DNA from: MM2 sp035460165
GTDB taxonomy: Bacteria; Pseudomonadota; Gammaproteobacteria; Burkholderiales; Methylophilaceae
Assembly: GCA_035460165.1 (NCBI GenBank)
Contig: DATHWW010000005.1
Coordinates: 124,001-188,000 of the forward strand
Direction: 5' to 3'
Length of the DNA: 64,000 nucleotides
Numbering within the stretch: position 1 is the stretch's first letter; the number at the start of each line of letters is the position of its first letter. Under the pieces are notes generated by a model. The model did no database searches. It worked only from the letters and a program-made list of their open reading frames with translations, and was not told the DNA's origin. Made by a program: the position numbers and the translations under genes. Positions 25,375 through 34,145 of the stretch are shown piece after piece.

Positions 25375-26004
25375 ATGACTACGGATGAAAACTCAGGATT
25401 TGTTCGTCAACGGCGCAACTTGATGGTAAGTAGCTTAGTGCTACTTTTTTCAGAAAGCACTCAATTGAAAGTTGAAAAAATAAGTGCTTTTGGAAACGAA
25501 CTTCTGATCGGTAAACCACAAGCTATAACAATTGTATTATGGGTTGCCACGTTCTATTGGCTGATTAGATATTACCAATATGCGCAGAGTACACATCGGA
25601 GGGCATTAAAAAATGGAGTACAGGGCAGGATTAACGAAACGTGTATCACTCCGGCACTGTCGGGATTTCTAAAAAGGCATGAAGATTGGATTTATGTGGG
25701 CACCGATAAAACCAATCCAACTTGCCATGTCTATGCCACACGATGTGATGTAATAACGATCGATCCAAAATATTTAGACGTGAAGCTTTCTTTAGAAAGA
25801 ACTGTGCAGACAGATTCTAGAATTAGTCGCACTATGCTGGGATCTCATGACTACAGAGTTGAAGGAATGAATCTGTATTGGTTGAGATTAAAATCTTTTT
25901 TTTACTGCGTAATTCATACCCCGCTTTATACAGAAATTGTTCTTCCCTATATCGTTTTTTCACTTCCAGTTGTTTATGTAGGTTTGAAGTTTGCCATGTA
26001 TTGA
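25375..26004 (+). CDS. AT-rich orphan membrane protein
   Basis: 209 aa, no recognised family. A polar N-terminus FVRQRRNLMVSSLVLLFSES leads into the first hydrophobic segment. A second (about residues 54-65, IVLWVATFYWLIRYYQY) and a third at the C-terminus (IVLPYIVFSLPVVYVGL) suggest three spans with a soluble middle part. Base composition is clearly lower in GC than all neighbours, and the codons include many A/T-ending ones, so recent transfer is likely. It stands alone between the CDF gene and prfC, which converges on it. AAGGAAAATTAA precedes the ATG. Confidence 0.7.
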   Translation: MTTDENSGFVRQRRNLMVSSLVLLFSESTQLKVEKISAFGNELLIGKPQAITIVLWVATFYWLIRYYQYAQSTHRRALKNGVQGRINETCITPALSGFLKRHEDWIYVGTDKTNPTCHVYATRCDVITIDPKYLDVKLSLERTVQTDSRISRTMLGSHDYRVEGMNLYWLRLKSFFYCVIHTPLYTEIVLPYIVFSLPVVYVGLKFAMY

Positions 26005-26005
26005 T

Positions 26006-27622
26006 TTAATCCAACCTCTGTCCATGCTCCCTTGTCGCATGAAACTTCACCTTCGGCCACCGTTCCATCGTCAAACTCAAATTGACGTGGTTGTCCGCCA
26101 GATACACGATATTCCCGTCCACGTCCTTCGCCAGCCGCGCCTGGTTGGCGCGCACGAATTCCTCCAGGTGGCGATTGTCCTCGCAGGTGACCCAGCGCGC
26201 GGTATGGATGCCGGCGCGTTCGAACAGTGCGTCCACGCCGTATTCGGATTTGAGGCGATGCTCGACGACTTCGAATTGCAATTGGCCGACGGCGCCGAGT
26301 AGCGCGGCGGTATCCGCCAGCGGCTCGAACACTTGCACCGCGCCTTCCTCACCCAACTGGCGCAAACCCTTCTGCAGCTGCTTGGCCTTGAGCGGGTCGC
26401 GCAAACGCGCGCGGCTGAATAGTTCCGGCGCAAAGTAGGGGATGCCCTTGAAGGTCAGTGCTTCGCCTTCGGTGAGCACGTCGCCGATCTGCAGGTTGCC
26501 GTGGTTGTGGATGCCGATGATGTCGCCGGCGTAGGCTTCTTCCATGCGGGCGCGCTCGTTGGCCATGAAGGTGACGGCGTTGGCGATCTTCATTTCCTTG
26601 CCGCTTCTTCGGTGCTTCACCTTCATGCCGGGTTCGTACTTGCCGGAGCAGACGCGGAAGAAGGCGATGCGGTCGCGGTGGTTGGGATCCATATTGGCCT
26701 GGATCTTGAACACGAAGCCGGTGAAGTTGGGTTCATCCGGAGCCACCTGGCGGATGTCGCCTTTGGCGGTTTCCGCATCGCGTGACGCAGGCGGAGGCGC
26801 CCAGTCAACCAGCGCGCGCAGGATTTCACGCACGCCGAAGTTGTTGATGGCGGAGCCGAAGAACACCGGGGTCTGGATGCCGGCCAGGAAGGCTTCGAGG
26901 TCGAAGCTGGCACCCGCGCCGGCGACCAGTTCGGTCTCGTCGCGCATGCGGGCCATTTCCATTGGGCAGGTTTCGGCCAGGCGGTCGATGGCCGCGCCTT
27001 GCAGCGTTTCGACTTCGCCGGCTTTTTCCTGGCCCGGGGCGAAGCGCAGCACTTCGTCGTTGAGCAGGTGGTACACGCCCTGGAAGCGCTTGCCCATGCC
27101 GATGGGCCAGGTGATCGGCGCGCAATGGATTTTCAGTACCGACTCGATTTCGTCCAGCAGCTCGATGGGGTCGCGTACCTCGCGATCCAGCTTGTTGACG
27201 AAGGTGATGATGGGCGTGTTGCGCAGGCGGCAGACTTCCAATAGCTTGATGGTCTGGTCTTCCACGCCGTTGGCGGCGTCGATCACCATCACCGCCGCGT
27301 CCACGGCGGTCAGCACGCGGTAGGTGTCTTCCGAGAAGTCCGAGTGACCGGGAGTATCGAGCAGGTTGATCACGCAATCGTCGAAGGTGAACTGCATCAC
27401 CGAGCTGGCGACAGAAATGCCGCGCTGCTTTTCGATGTCCAGCCAGTCCGAAGTGGCGTATTTGCCGCTCTTGCGCGCCTTCACCGTGCCCGCCATCTGG
27501 ATCGCGCCGCCGAACAGCAGCAGCTTTTCGGTGAGCGTGGTTTTACCCGCGTCAGGGTGGGAAATGATCGCGAAGGTGCGCCGTTTCTTGGCGGCGAGGG
27601 TGAGTTCGGTGGTGTCGGTCAT
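26006..27622 (-). CDS. prfC: Peptide chain release factor 3
   Basis: 538 aa from the ATG at 27622 (MTDTTELTLAAKKRRTFAII); upstream codons to 27748 are non-coding. GTPase motifs are SHPDAGKTTL (G1), the switch containing RGISVASSV, DTPGHSDF (G3) and VNKLDRE (G4). Length and C-terminal domain match RF3, which recycles RF1/RF2 from terminated ribosomes using GTP. It is convergent with the AT-rich gene with one base between the stop codons. Confidence 0.97.
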   Translation of the reverse strand: MTDTTELTLAAKKRRTFAIISHPDAGKTTLTEKLLLFGGAIQMAGTVKARKSGKYATSDWLDIEKQRGISVASSVMQFTFDDCVINLLDTPGHSDFSEDTYRVLTAVDAAVMVIDAANGVEDQTIKLLEVCRLRNTPIITFVNKLDREVRDPIELLDEIESVLKIHCAPITWPIGMGKRFQGVYHLLNDEVLRFAPGQEKAGEVETLQGAAIDRLAETCPMEMARMRDETELVAGAGASFDLEAFLAGIQTPVFFGSAINNFGVREILRALVDWAPPPASRDAETAKGDIRQVAPDEPNFTGFVFKIQANMDPNHRDRIAFFRVCSGKYEPGMKVKHRRSGKEMKIANAVTFMANERARMEEAYAGDIIGIHNHGNLQIGDVLTEGEALTFKGIPYFAPELFSRARLRDPLKAKQLQKGLRQLGEEGAVQVFEPLADTAALLGAVGQLQFEVVEHRLKSEYGVDALFERAGIHTARWVTCEDNRHLEEFVRANQARLAKDVDGNIVYLADNHVNLSLTMERWPKVKFHATREHGQRLD

Positions 27623-27867
27623 GAGGCTGTGAAAGCTTGGGATTTCTGCAAAGTCGACATGATACTGGAAACGCCAGGCCCTCGCTTTCGTCCGGCGCAA
27701 TTTCAAGGCTGGCCGCCGGCGGGAACTGATACGTAATATGCACCTCAAAAGTAAAGAGACCTGTCACAAGGTACGAAAAGGCATATCGCCAACTCCAGGG
27801 GTGAGGCGCCAGCCAGGCGGCAGAGGTTGGCAAGCCACTATCAGAGGACTTTCCAAGGAGAATAATC

Positions 27868-28026
27868 ATGTCAGTCGGAACGATAGTACTTATTCTTGTG
27901 GTTTTACTATTGATTGGCGCAATCCCGGCGTGGCCATATAGCCGCTCATGGGGCTACGGCCCGAGTGGTGGGCTGGGACTGGTGCTGATCGTGCTGCTTA
28001 TTCTGCTGATGCTGGGGCATATATAG
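27868..28026 (+). CDS. DUF3309 small membrane peptide
   Basis: 52 aa: MSVGTIVLILVVLLLIGAIP, then AWPYSRSWGYGPSGGLG and a second hydrophobic stretch ending LMLGHI. This two-helix pattern with a central WPYS..WGYGPSGG loop is the DUF3309 signature. The function is unknown; such genes are common and often stress-responsive. A good ribosome site AAGGAG (27855-27860) lies before the ATG. The stop is TAG at 28024, followed by a hairpin at 28058-28073. Confidence 0.85.
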   Translation: MSVGTIVLILVVLLLIGAIPAWPYSRSWGYGPSGGLGLVLIVLLILLMLGHI

Positions 28027-28055
28027 CGGCAGGAGAGCATGCTAGTTTCATTTGA

Positions 28056-28077
28056 ACCGGGGCACTTGCCCCGTTTC
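28056..28077 (+). terminator. Probable terminator of DUF3309 gene
   Basis: CGGGGC (28058-28063), loop ACTT, GCCCCG (28068-28073), then TTTCT. Good stem, short T-run; converging transcription from the GGDEF-EAL gene may also end here. Confidence 0.6.
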
Positions 28078-28126
28078 TACTGAGTTGTGAAGCTACGCTA
28101 CCCTGTCATATTTGCCGTCAGGCAAT

Positions 28127-30625
28127 TCAGGCGCCCGCCGAGCTCTCCGAATAAATGCCGGTGTTTCTGGTTTCAAGCGCCTGGATGAACTCTTCATAGG
28201 GCATCGGTTTTCCGAAGAGATAACCCTGGAAGGCCGGGCAACCGTAGTTTTGCAGGTAGCCGAGCTGTTCCGAGGTCTCGACGCCTTCGGCGATGACGGC
28301 CAGGCCGAGATTCCGCGCCATGCCGATGATGGTCTGTACGATCACCGCGTCGTTCGCGTCTTGCGCGATGTCTTGCACGAAGGACTGGTCGATCTTGAGT
28401 TGCGACAGCGGCAGGCGTTTGAGGTAGGTGAGGGAGGAATGCCCGGTGCCGAAATCGTCTACCGAAAAACGGATGCCGATGGCACGCAGCGCTTCCATTT
28501 TCCTGATCGAGTCCTCGATGTTATCCAGCACCAGGCTCTCGGTCAGCTCCAGCTTGAGTTTCGCCGGCGCGGCGCCGGTTCTTTCCAGCACGCGGCGCAC
28601 CTGCTCGACAAAGCCGGACTGCCGGAACTGGCGGGCGCTGACGTTGACGGCAAGTTCCAGTGCGCGGGTGCGGGGATCGTTCTCCCAAGCCTTGAGCTGC
28701 TGGCAGGCGGATTCCAGCACCCATTGGCCGATCGGCAGGATGAGACTGGTTTCTTCCGCCACCGGGATGAACTGCGCGGGCGAGACCAGGCCGCGTTCCG
28801 GATGCTGCCAGCGCAGCAGCACTTCGGCGCTGATGACGCGGTATGCATCGTCGACCTGCCGCTGGAAATACAGCACGAACTGGCCATCCCTGAGGGCATG
28901 CCGCAAATCGGATTCGAGGCCGGTGCGGTCTTCCAGCAGCGCCTGCATCGCCGGGTCGAAGAAGCGCACGGTGTTGCGGCCGGCGCGCTTGGCTTCGTAC
29001 ATGGCGGTGTCGGCACGTTTCAGCAGTTCGTCGACCGACACGCTGGCATCGTGGAACAGGCCGATGCCGATGCTGCAGGTGTTGTGGTATTCGAAGCCGT
29101 TGAGCATGTAGGGCTGATTGAGCGTTTGGCAGATTTTTTCACCGACCAGTTCGGCTTCGGTTGCCGCAAAATGCGCCTCTTCATTCAGGTTTTCCAGCAG
29201 CACGACGAACTCGTCCCCGCCCAGGCGGGTGACGGTGTCGTCGGTTCTGATGCAGGTTTGCAGCCGGGAAGCGACCTCGATCAGCAGGAGGTCGCCGATG
29301 CCGTGTCCGCGGGTGTCGTTGAGCGTTTTGAAGTTGTCGAGATCGATGAACAATATCGCGCCATGGTGCCGTCGCCGCGTGTAGGACGTGAGCGCGTGTT
29401 GCAGCCGGTCGCGCATCAGCCGCCGGTTGGGCAGCCGGGTCAGCGGGTCGAAGAATGCCAGACTGTGGATCTCGTCTTCGGCCTTCTTGCGGTCGGTGAT
29501 GTCGCGCAGAAATCCGGTCAGCAGCGGCGGGCCTTCGCGATTAAGTTTGGTGATTGTCAATTCCACCGGGAACTCGCTGCCGTCGGCGCGGATGGCGGTC
29601 AACTCCAGGCGTTTGCCCAGTATCCTGGATTCGCCGGTGCCCATGAAATGCGCCATGCCGGCCAGATGGCGCTCGCGGTAAGCGGGCGGGATAATGACTT
29701 CGGCCAGGTTGCGGCCAATGACCTCATCGCTGCAGTAGCCGAATGTTTCTTCGGCCGCCCGGTTGAATTCGGTGATGTTGCCTTCGCCATTGATGGTGAT
29801 GATGCAGTCCAGCGCGGCATCGACGACCGCGCGCAATTTTTCTTCTTTTTCCCGCAGTTCGCGGGTCATGCTGTAGGCCATGGATTCGGCTGCGCTGTTC
29901 AGTTTGCTGATGTGCTTGTCGAACAGCGCGGCGAGAATGCCGCCGAAGAACCAGAGCGTTGAAATGATCGAGACCATGGCCGCCAGCAGGTTCCTGTCGA
30001 TCCGCGCAGGGCCGGCCAGGCACACGCTGCCCGGCACAATCTGCGATCCCAGCATGGCGATGTAATGCATGCCGGAAATCGCCAGGCCCATCACGATGCC
30101 GCCCAGGCCGAGACGCAGGAAAGACCGCCTGAGGTGGTCGCCCCGGCCTATCAGCAGCAGGGCGCCCGAGGCGGCGACCGCGGCAGTGAGGATCGACAAG
30201 GCAAAAGTTCCCGGGCTGTAATGGATGGCGGGCGACATCTTCAATGCCGCCATGCCGGTGTAATGCATGGTGCTGATGCCAAGCCCCATGATGCTGCCCG
30301 CCATGATGAGGCGGTAGGGATTGAGAGTGGGCGAATGCAGGACAAAGAACACGATCAGCGCTGCGGCGATGGCCGGCAGCACGGAAAGTATGGTGAGGTA
30401 GGGGTCATAGCTCAAGGGGATCGGCAATTGGAATGCCAGCATGCCGATGAAATGCATAGACCAGATGGTCAGCCCCAGCGTGATGGCGCCGGTGATCATC
30501 CATACACGGGAAGCGCCGGCAAGGTTGGCACGCATGCGCTGGACATGCGTGAGTGCGGTGAATGAACCGACGATGGCCACGGCGAACGAAATCGCGACCA
30601 GAAATAAATCCCAGGAGATTGGCAA
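28127..30625 (-). CDS. MHYT-PAS-GGDEF-EAL bifunctional c-di-GMP enzyme
   Basis: 832 aa. The N-terminal seven-helix MHYT sensor (residues about 1-245) shows its repeats as WSMHFIGMLAF, STMHYTGMAAL and SGMHYIAMLGS; these bind copper or diatomic gases in models of the domain. A PAS domain (about 260-380) is followed by GGDEF (RLGGDEFVVLL, with the RxxD inhibitory site RTDD in front) and EAL (AEVLLRWQHPERG, ELTESLVLDN, VDDFGTGHSSL, AEGVETSEQ). Catalytic residues for both synthesis and breakdown look intact; the EAL motif itself reads EVL. A membrane-bound regulator of c-di-GMP. Confidence 0.95.
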   Translation of the reverse strand: MPISWDLFLVAISFAVAIVGSFTALTHVQRMRANLAGASRVWMITGAITLGLTIWSMHFIGMLAFQLPIPLSYDPYLTILSVLPAIAAALIVFFVLHSPTLNPYRLIMAGSIMGLGISTMHYTGMAALKMSPAIHYSPGTFALSILTAAVAASGALLLIGRGDHLRRSFLRLGLGGIVMGLAISGMHYIAMLGSQIVPGSVCLAGPARIDRNLLAAMVSIISTLWFFGGILAALFDKHISKLNSAAESMAYSMTRELREKEEKLRAVVDAALDCIITINGEGNITEFNRAAEETFGYCSDEVIGRNLAEVIIPPAYRERHLAGMAHFMGTGESRILGKRLELTAIRADGSEFPVELTITKLNREGPPLLTGFLRDITDRKKAEDEIHSLAFFDPLTRLPNRRLMRDRLQHALTSYTRRRHHGAILFIDLDNFKTLNDTRGHGIGDLLLIEVASRLQTCIRTDDTVTRLGGDEFVVLLENLNEEAHFAATEAELVGEKICQTLNQPYMLNGFEYHNTCSIGIGLFHDASVSVDELLKRADTAMYEAKRAGRNTVRFFDPAMQALLEDRTGLESDLRHALRDGQFVLYFQRQVDDAYRVISAEVLLRWQHPERGLVSPAQFIPVAEETSLILPIGQWVLESACQQLKAWENDPRTRALELAVNVSARQFRQSGFVEQVRRVLERTGAAPAKLKLELTESLVLDNIEDSIRKMEALRAIGIRFSVDDFGTGHSSLTYLKRLPLSQLKIDQSFVQDIAQDANDAVIVQTIIGMARNLGLAVIAEGVETSEQLGYLQNYGCPAFQGYLFGKPMPYEEFIQALETRNTGIYSESSAGA

Positions 30626-30716
30626 AGCGTCAAGCCCAGTAGGGGGATGACGCCATACTAACCAAATAACGGTTGTTGTAGAAGCACATGCGGCATTGCA
30701 GCGATGCCGAGGAAGT

Positions 30717-31193
30717 TCAGGTCAGTCGGCCGATGCGTTCCAGGTGTTCCCGAAGCAATGATTGGTCCTGCGAGGAAGGAGGCAGCGGCAACGCGAGAAA
30801 AGCCTCGATGCGCATACGCAGCGTGCGGTAAGCGTGTTCGAAGGCGTCATCAATCTCGGCCTCCGAGCCGGTGGCTTTTGCCGGGTCTTCCACGCCCCAG
30901 TGCGCGCGGACAACAGGGGCGAGGTATGCCGGACATGTCTCGCCCGCAGCGCTATCGCAAACCGTGATCACGATGTCAGGTGCGTGCGACAGGTCGTTCC
31001 ATGATTTGCTGTAATACCCTTCGGTCGAGATACCCTTGCGTTGCAACAGCGCCAGCGAGCGCGGATGCACGTAGCCGGCCGGATGGCTGCCCGCACTCGT
31101 GGCGCGCATGCCGGCAGGCGCAAGAGCGTTGAAGGTGGCTTCCGCCAGGATGGAGCGGCAGGAGTTGCCGGTGCAGAGGAAGAGGATGTTCAT
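30717..31193 (-). CDS. arsC: Arsenate reductase, LMW phosphatase type
   Basis: 158 aa. The P-loop CTGNSCRS gives C7, C12 and R13, and the relay cysteines are C79 and C87 in VCDSAAGETCPAY. This set is that of thioredoxin-coupled ArsC related to low-molecular-weight tyrosine phosphatases. It reduces arsenate to arsenite, which Acr3 then exports. The start overlaps the acr3 stop by four bases. Last gene of arsR-arsI-acr3-arsC, all on the minus strand. Confidence 0.94.
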   Translation of the reverse strand: MNILFLCTGNSCRSILAEATFNALAPAGMRATSAGSHPAGYVHPRSLALLQRKGISTEGYYSKSWNDLSHAPDIVITVCDSAAGETCPAYLAPVVRAHWGVEDPAKATGSEAEIDDAFEHAYRTLRMRIEAFLALPLPPSSQDQSLLREHLERIGRLT

Positions 31194-32269
31194 GCTTTAA
31201 ACCCTTTTGCTGTCTTGGCGGTTGAATCAAATATTGGGCCTTCATACCATCCTCGACTGCGATTGACGATGGCAACGACCGATAGCATGACCGGCACTTC
31301 GATCAGTACACCGACGACCGTAGCCAGCGCCGCACCCGATTCAAAGCCGAACAGCGCGATTGCAGTTGCAACGGCGAGTTCAAAGAAGTTGGAGGCACCG
31401 ATTAGCGCCGAGGGACCGGCCACGGAATGCACGACCTTGAATTTACGGTTCAGCCAGTAGGCGAGGCCGGCATTGAAATAGACTTGAATCAGGATGGGCA
31501 CGGCGAGTAGCGCGATGACCAGCGGCTGCGCCAGGATTTGCGGACCCTGGAAGGCAAACAGCAGCACCAGCGTTACGAGTAGCGCGCCGAGCGACAGCGG
31601 ATGCAGTTTTTTCAGGATCGCCTGCAACGCCGCTTCGCCACCACGGGCCAGCAAGCGCTTGCGCCAAAGCTGGCTGGCTACCACCGGCACCACGATGAAC
31701 AGTCCAACCGAGAGTGTCAACGTATCCCACGGCACGACGATGCTGGAAAGCCCGAGCAGCAGCGCGACGATGGGCGCAAACGCGAACAGCATGATGACGT
31801 CGTTGATCGCCACCTGCGACAGCGTGAATTTCGGTTCTCCGTCGCACAAGCTGCTCCATACGAACACCATCGCGGTGCATGGCGCAGCGGCCAGCAGAAT
31901 CAGCCCGGCGATATAGCTGTCGATCTGCTCCGCCGGCAGCCACGGCGCGAATAAATGGCGGATGAACAGCCACGCCAGCAGCGCCATCGAGAACGGTTTG
32001 ACCAGCCAGTTGATCCCCAGCGTAACGCCGATGCCGCGCGCATGTTTCGCCACTTCGCCCATCGCAGCGAGATCGATCTTGAGCAGCATGGGAATGACCA
32101 TCAGCCAGATCAGCACGGCCACCGGCAGATTGACCTCTGCGACTTTCAGGATGCCGATGGCCTGGAACACATCCGGAGCGAGCTTCCCCAGCAGAACGCC
32201 GACGACGATGCAGCCGGCCACCCACCAGGTCAGGTTGCGCTCGAAGCTACCGATGCGCGCGTCAGCCAC
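31190..32269 (-). CDS. acr3: Arsenite efflux permease Acr3
   Basis: 359 aa from a GTG at 32269, chosen because it overlaps the ArsI stop (TGTGGCTGA) and gives the usual N-terminus ADARIGSFERNLTWWVAGC; the frame is open further upstream only inside arsI. Ten membrane helices. The essential cysteine of helix 4 is C131 in AAAPCTAMVFVWSSL. It pumps arsenite out with the proton gradient. Translationally coupled to both arsI and arsC. Confidence 0.95.
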   Translation of the reverse strand: MADARIGSFERNLTWWVAGCIVVGVLLGKLAPDVFQAIGILKVAEVNLPVAVLIWLMVIPMLLKIDLAAMGEVAKHARGIGVTLGINWLVKPFSMALLAWLFIRHLFAPWLPAEQIDSYIAGLILLAAAPCTAMVFVWSSLCDGEPKFTLSQVAINDVIMLFAFAPIVALLLGLSSIVVPWDTLTLSVGLFIVVPVVASQLWRKRLLARGGEAALQAILKKLHPLSLGALLVTLVLLFAFQGPQILAQPLVIALLAVPILIQVYFNAGLAYWLNRKFKVVHSVAGPSALIGASNFFELAVATAIALFGFESGAALATVVGVLIEVPVMLSVVAIVNRSRGWYEGPIFDSTAKTAKGFKA

Positions 32270-32717
32270 AGCTGGCCTTTTTGCGGGGAACGAAGGAAAC
32301 AGTTTCGGCCGACGGCACGCAGCAAGGGCTGGCCGCAACCGGCGCATTGAAGGTCGGGGCGCTGTCCAGCGTATGGTATGTCTCCCAGGCAATGCCGGAA
32401 GGATCCTGCACCCAATGCTTGTCGGATTTGGCGTAGCAGCAGGTGGTGCCGGTTTCGGTCAGTACGGCCAGGTCGGCAGCGTCGAGACGGGTCTTTACCT
32501 CGCTCAGCTCGTCGTCGTTTTCCGCCTGAATGCCGAGGTGATTCAGCCCGGTCGGCTCGCCGCGCTGGCTGATCGCAAAATTGACGCGCGGATCGTCCAG
32601 CATCCACTTGGCGTAGTCGGGCTGGTGCACGCTCGGCTGCGCACCGAACAGTTGACTGTAAAACCCAATGCTCTGGTCGAGGTTGTCGACGGAGACGTGG
32701 ATGTGCATGCGTTTCAT
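32262..32717 (-). CDS. arsI: ArsI/CadI-family VOC protein, putative C-As lyase
   Basis: 151 aa from the ATG at 32717 (MKRMHIHVSVDNLDQSIGFY), which has AGGAG upstream on the minus strand. VOC fold with metal ligands H5 or H7, H60 (LNHLGIQ) and E112 (WETYHT), and the ArsI vicinal cysteine pair C93-C94 in TTCCYAKSDKHW that binds trivalent arsenic. A second pair, C132-C133, is in the C-terminal tail. ArsI enzymes cleave methyl or aromatic groups from trivalent organoarsenicals using Fe(II) and O2. CadI-type cadmium proteins are close relatives, so activity is inferred from the cysteines and the operon. Confidence 0.85.
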   Translation of the reverse strand: MKRMHIHVSVDNLDQSIGFYSQLFGAQPSVHQPDYAKWMLDDPRVNFAISQRGEPTGLNHLGIQAENDDELSEVKTRLDAADLAVLTETGTTCCYAKSDKHWVQDPSGIAWETYHTLDSAPTFNAPVAASPCCVPSAETVSFVPRKKASCG

Positions 32718-33049
32718 GATGATTTCTCCTGGATCTGGACGAGGGGAGGGCAACAGTCCTGTGGCTGGCCGCCGCAGCAGTTTTCGGTGAGAAAGCCGAT
32801 CAGCGCATTCATTGTGGCAAAGTCGGCGGAGTAGAAGATGAAGCGGCCTGCCTGACGCGACTGTATCAGCCCGGTGTGGGCGAGTTCCTTGAGATGGAAA
32901 GAGAGGGTGCTGGAAGGAAGTCCCAGCGTTTCGGCGATGCTGCCGGCGGATAGGCCCTGCGGCCCGGCTTGCACGAGCAGGCGGTACAAGCCTAGGCGGG
33001 ATTCCTGGGCAATAGATGCAAAGATTTTTACGGCAGTGGCGTTATCCAT
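32714..33049 (-). CDS. arsR: ArsR-family repressor of the ars operon
   Basis: 111 aa winged helix (STLSFHLKELAHTGLI is the recognition helix region, residues about 47-62). The classical helix-3 CVC site is absent. Instead C91-C92 and C99-C100 lie in the C-terminal tail (NCCGGQPQDCC), as in ArsR types with C-terminal arsenite sites. Arsenite binding should release the operator. A 10-bp perfect inverted repeat overlaps its own start codon (33046-33073). Its stop overlaps the arsI start by four bases. Confidence 0.94.
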   Translation of the reverse strand: MDNATAVKIFASIAQESRLGLYRLLVQAGPQGLSAGSIAETLGLPSSTLSFHLKELAHTGLIQSRQAGRFIFYSADFATMNALIGFLTENCCGGQPQDCCPPLVQIQEKSS

Positions 33050-33073
33050 ATTTCCATTATTCTGGAAATATGG
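33046..33073. promoter_or_regulatory. ArsR operator: inverted repeat over the arsR start codon
   Basis: CCATATTTCC (33046-33055) and GGAAATATGG (33064-33073) are perfect reverse complements separated by 8 bases. The first arm contains the arsR initiation codon. Size and AT-rich centre fit an ArsR-family dimer site; bound protein would block both transcription initiation and translation of its own gene. Confidence 0.8.
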
Positions 33074-33133
33074 ATGTATTGCAAGGTGACCGAATTCCTC
33101 AGGCTAGATGACTGTTGCGGAATTGCACACCCT

Positions 33134-34144
33134 TCACGACTTTATTAGTTGCACTACGACTTTGCCCTTGGCCCGGCCTTTTTCGAGATAGGCAAGCGCC
33201 TCCTTGGCTTGGTCGAACGGAAATACCTGGTCAATCACTGGACGGATATGCCCCGCGACGAGAAGCTCACCGATTTGCGCAAGCTGGCGCCCGTCAGGAT
33301 GTGCAAACAGGAAGGAATACTCGGCACCGCGTTTTCTGGCTTGGCGAATGATCTTGCGGCTCAGCAAGCCGAACACGAAGCCCATGAAGAAGTTCATGCC
33401 CCTGGCGCGAGCGAACGCAGCGTCCGGCGGCCCGATAAGCGAAACGACGCGACTCTTGGGCTTCAGAATCCGAAGGGATTTTTCGAGCCCATCGCCCTTG
33501 ACGGTGCCCAGCACCACATCGTAGTCCTGTAGCACTTCCTCGAATTCCTGCTTCTTGTAGTCGATGACCTCATCGGCGCCGAGGCCCCGAACCAGGTCCA
33601 CGTTCCCGGTACTGGTGGTCGTCCCCACCTTGGCCCCGAGGTGTTTTGCGAGCTGGATCGCGAAGGTGCCTATGCCGCCGGAACCGGCGGGGATGAATAC
33701 TTTTTGGCCGGGTTGGAGGCGTGCCCGTTCTTTGAGCGCTTGCCACGACGTGAGCCCGACCATCGGGATCGAGGCCGCTTGCACGAAGTCCAGATTGGCC
33801 GGTTTGAACGCCGCGGCACTCTCGGGGACGACAGCAAATTCAGCGAGCGCTCCCGTGCCCAGGTCGAAGGTGCTGGCGAAAACGGCATCACCCGGCTTGA
33901 AGCGCGTCACGCGACTTCCCACCTCCACCACGACCCCCGCCAGATCGCTGCCCATCGTGACCGGCAGCTGAAAGCGCAGGATGGGTTTGAACATTCCTTT
34001 CGGAATCATGGTGTCGATCGGGTTCAGGCCGGCGGCGTGGACCTGGACGAGCATTTCGTCCGGCTGGATCGCTGGCCGGGGAATGTCGGCGAACGCGATC
34101 TGGTCAGCCTTGCCATAACGTTTCAAGATCAGTGCTTTCATCAT
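33134..34144 (-). CDS. Zinc-independent quinone oxidoreductase-like protein (MDR family)
   Basis: 336 aa. GroES-like N-terminal domain (MKALILKRYGKADQIAF ... VHAAGLNPIDTMIPKGMF) and a Rossmann domain with PAGSGGIGTFAIQLAKHLGA. The zinc-binding cysteines of alcohol dehydrogenases are absent, as in QOR/enoyl reductases, so NADPH-dependent reduction of quinones or unsaturated carbonyls is likely. Last gene of a four-gene minus-strand group (SDR, GFA, membrane protein, this one) that diverges from an HxlR regulator. The C-terminal phrase RAKGKVVVQLIK is typical. Confidence 0.9.
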   Translation of the reverse strand: MMKALILKRYGKADQIAFADIPRPAIQPDEMLVQVHAAGLNPIDTMIPKGMFKPILRFQLPVTMGSDLAGVVVEVGSRVTRFKPGDAVFASTFDLGTGALAEFAVVPESAAAFKPANLDFVQAASIPMVGLTSWQALKERARLQPGQKVFIPAGSGGIGTFAIQLAKHLGAKVGTTTSTGNVDLVRGLGADEVIDYKKQEFEEVLQDYDVVLGTVKGDGLEKSLRILKPKSRVVSLIGPPDAAFARARGMNFFMGFVFGLLSRKIIRQARKRGAEYSFLFAHPDGRQLAQIGELLVAGHIRPVIDQVFPFDQAKEALAYLEKGRAKGKVVVQLIKS

Positions 34145-34145
34145 T

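Noticed and set aside
28112..29962. 616-codon open frame on the + strand
   Set aside because: Antisense to the MHYT-GGDEF-EAL gene, whose motifs are unambiguous.
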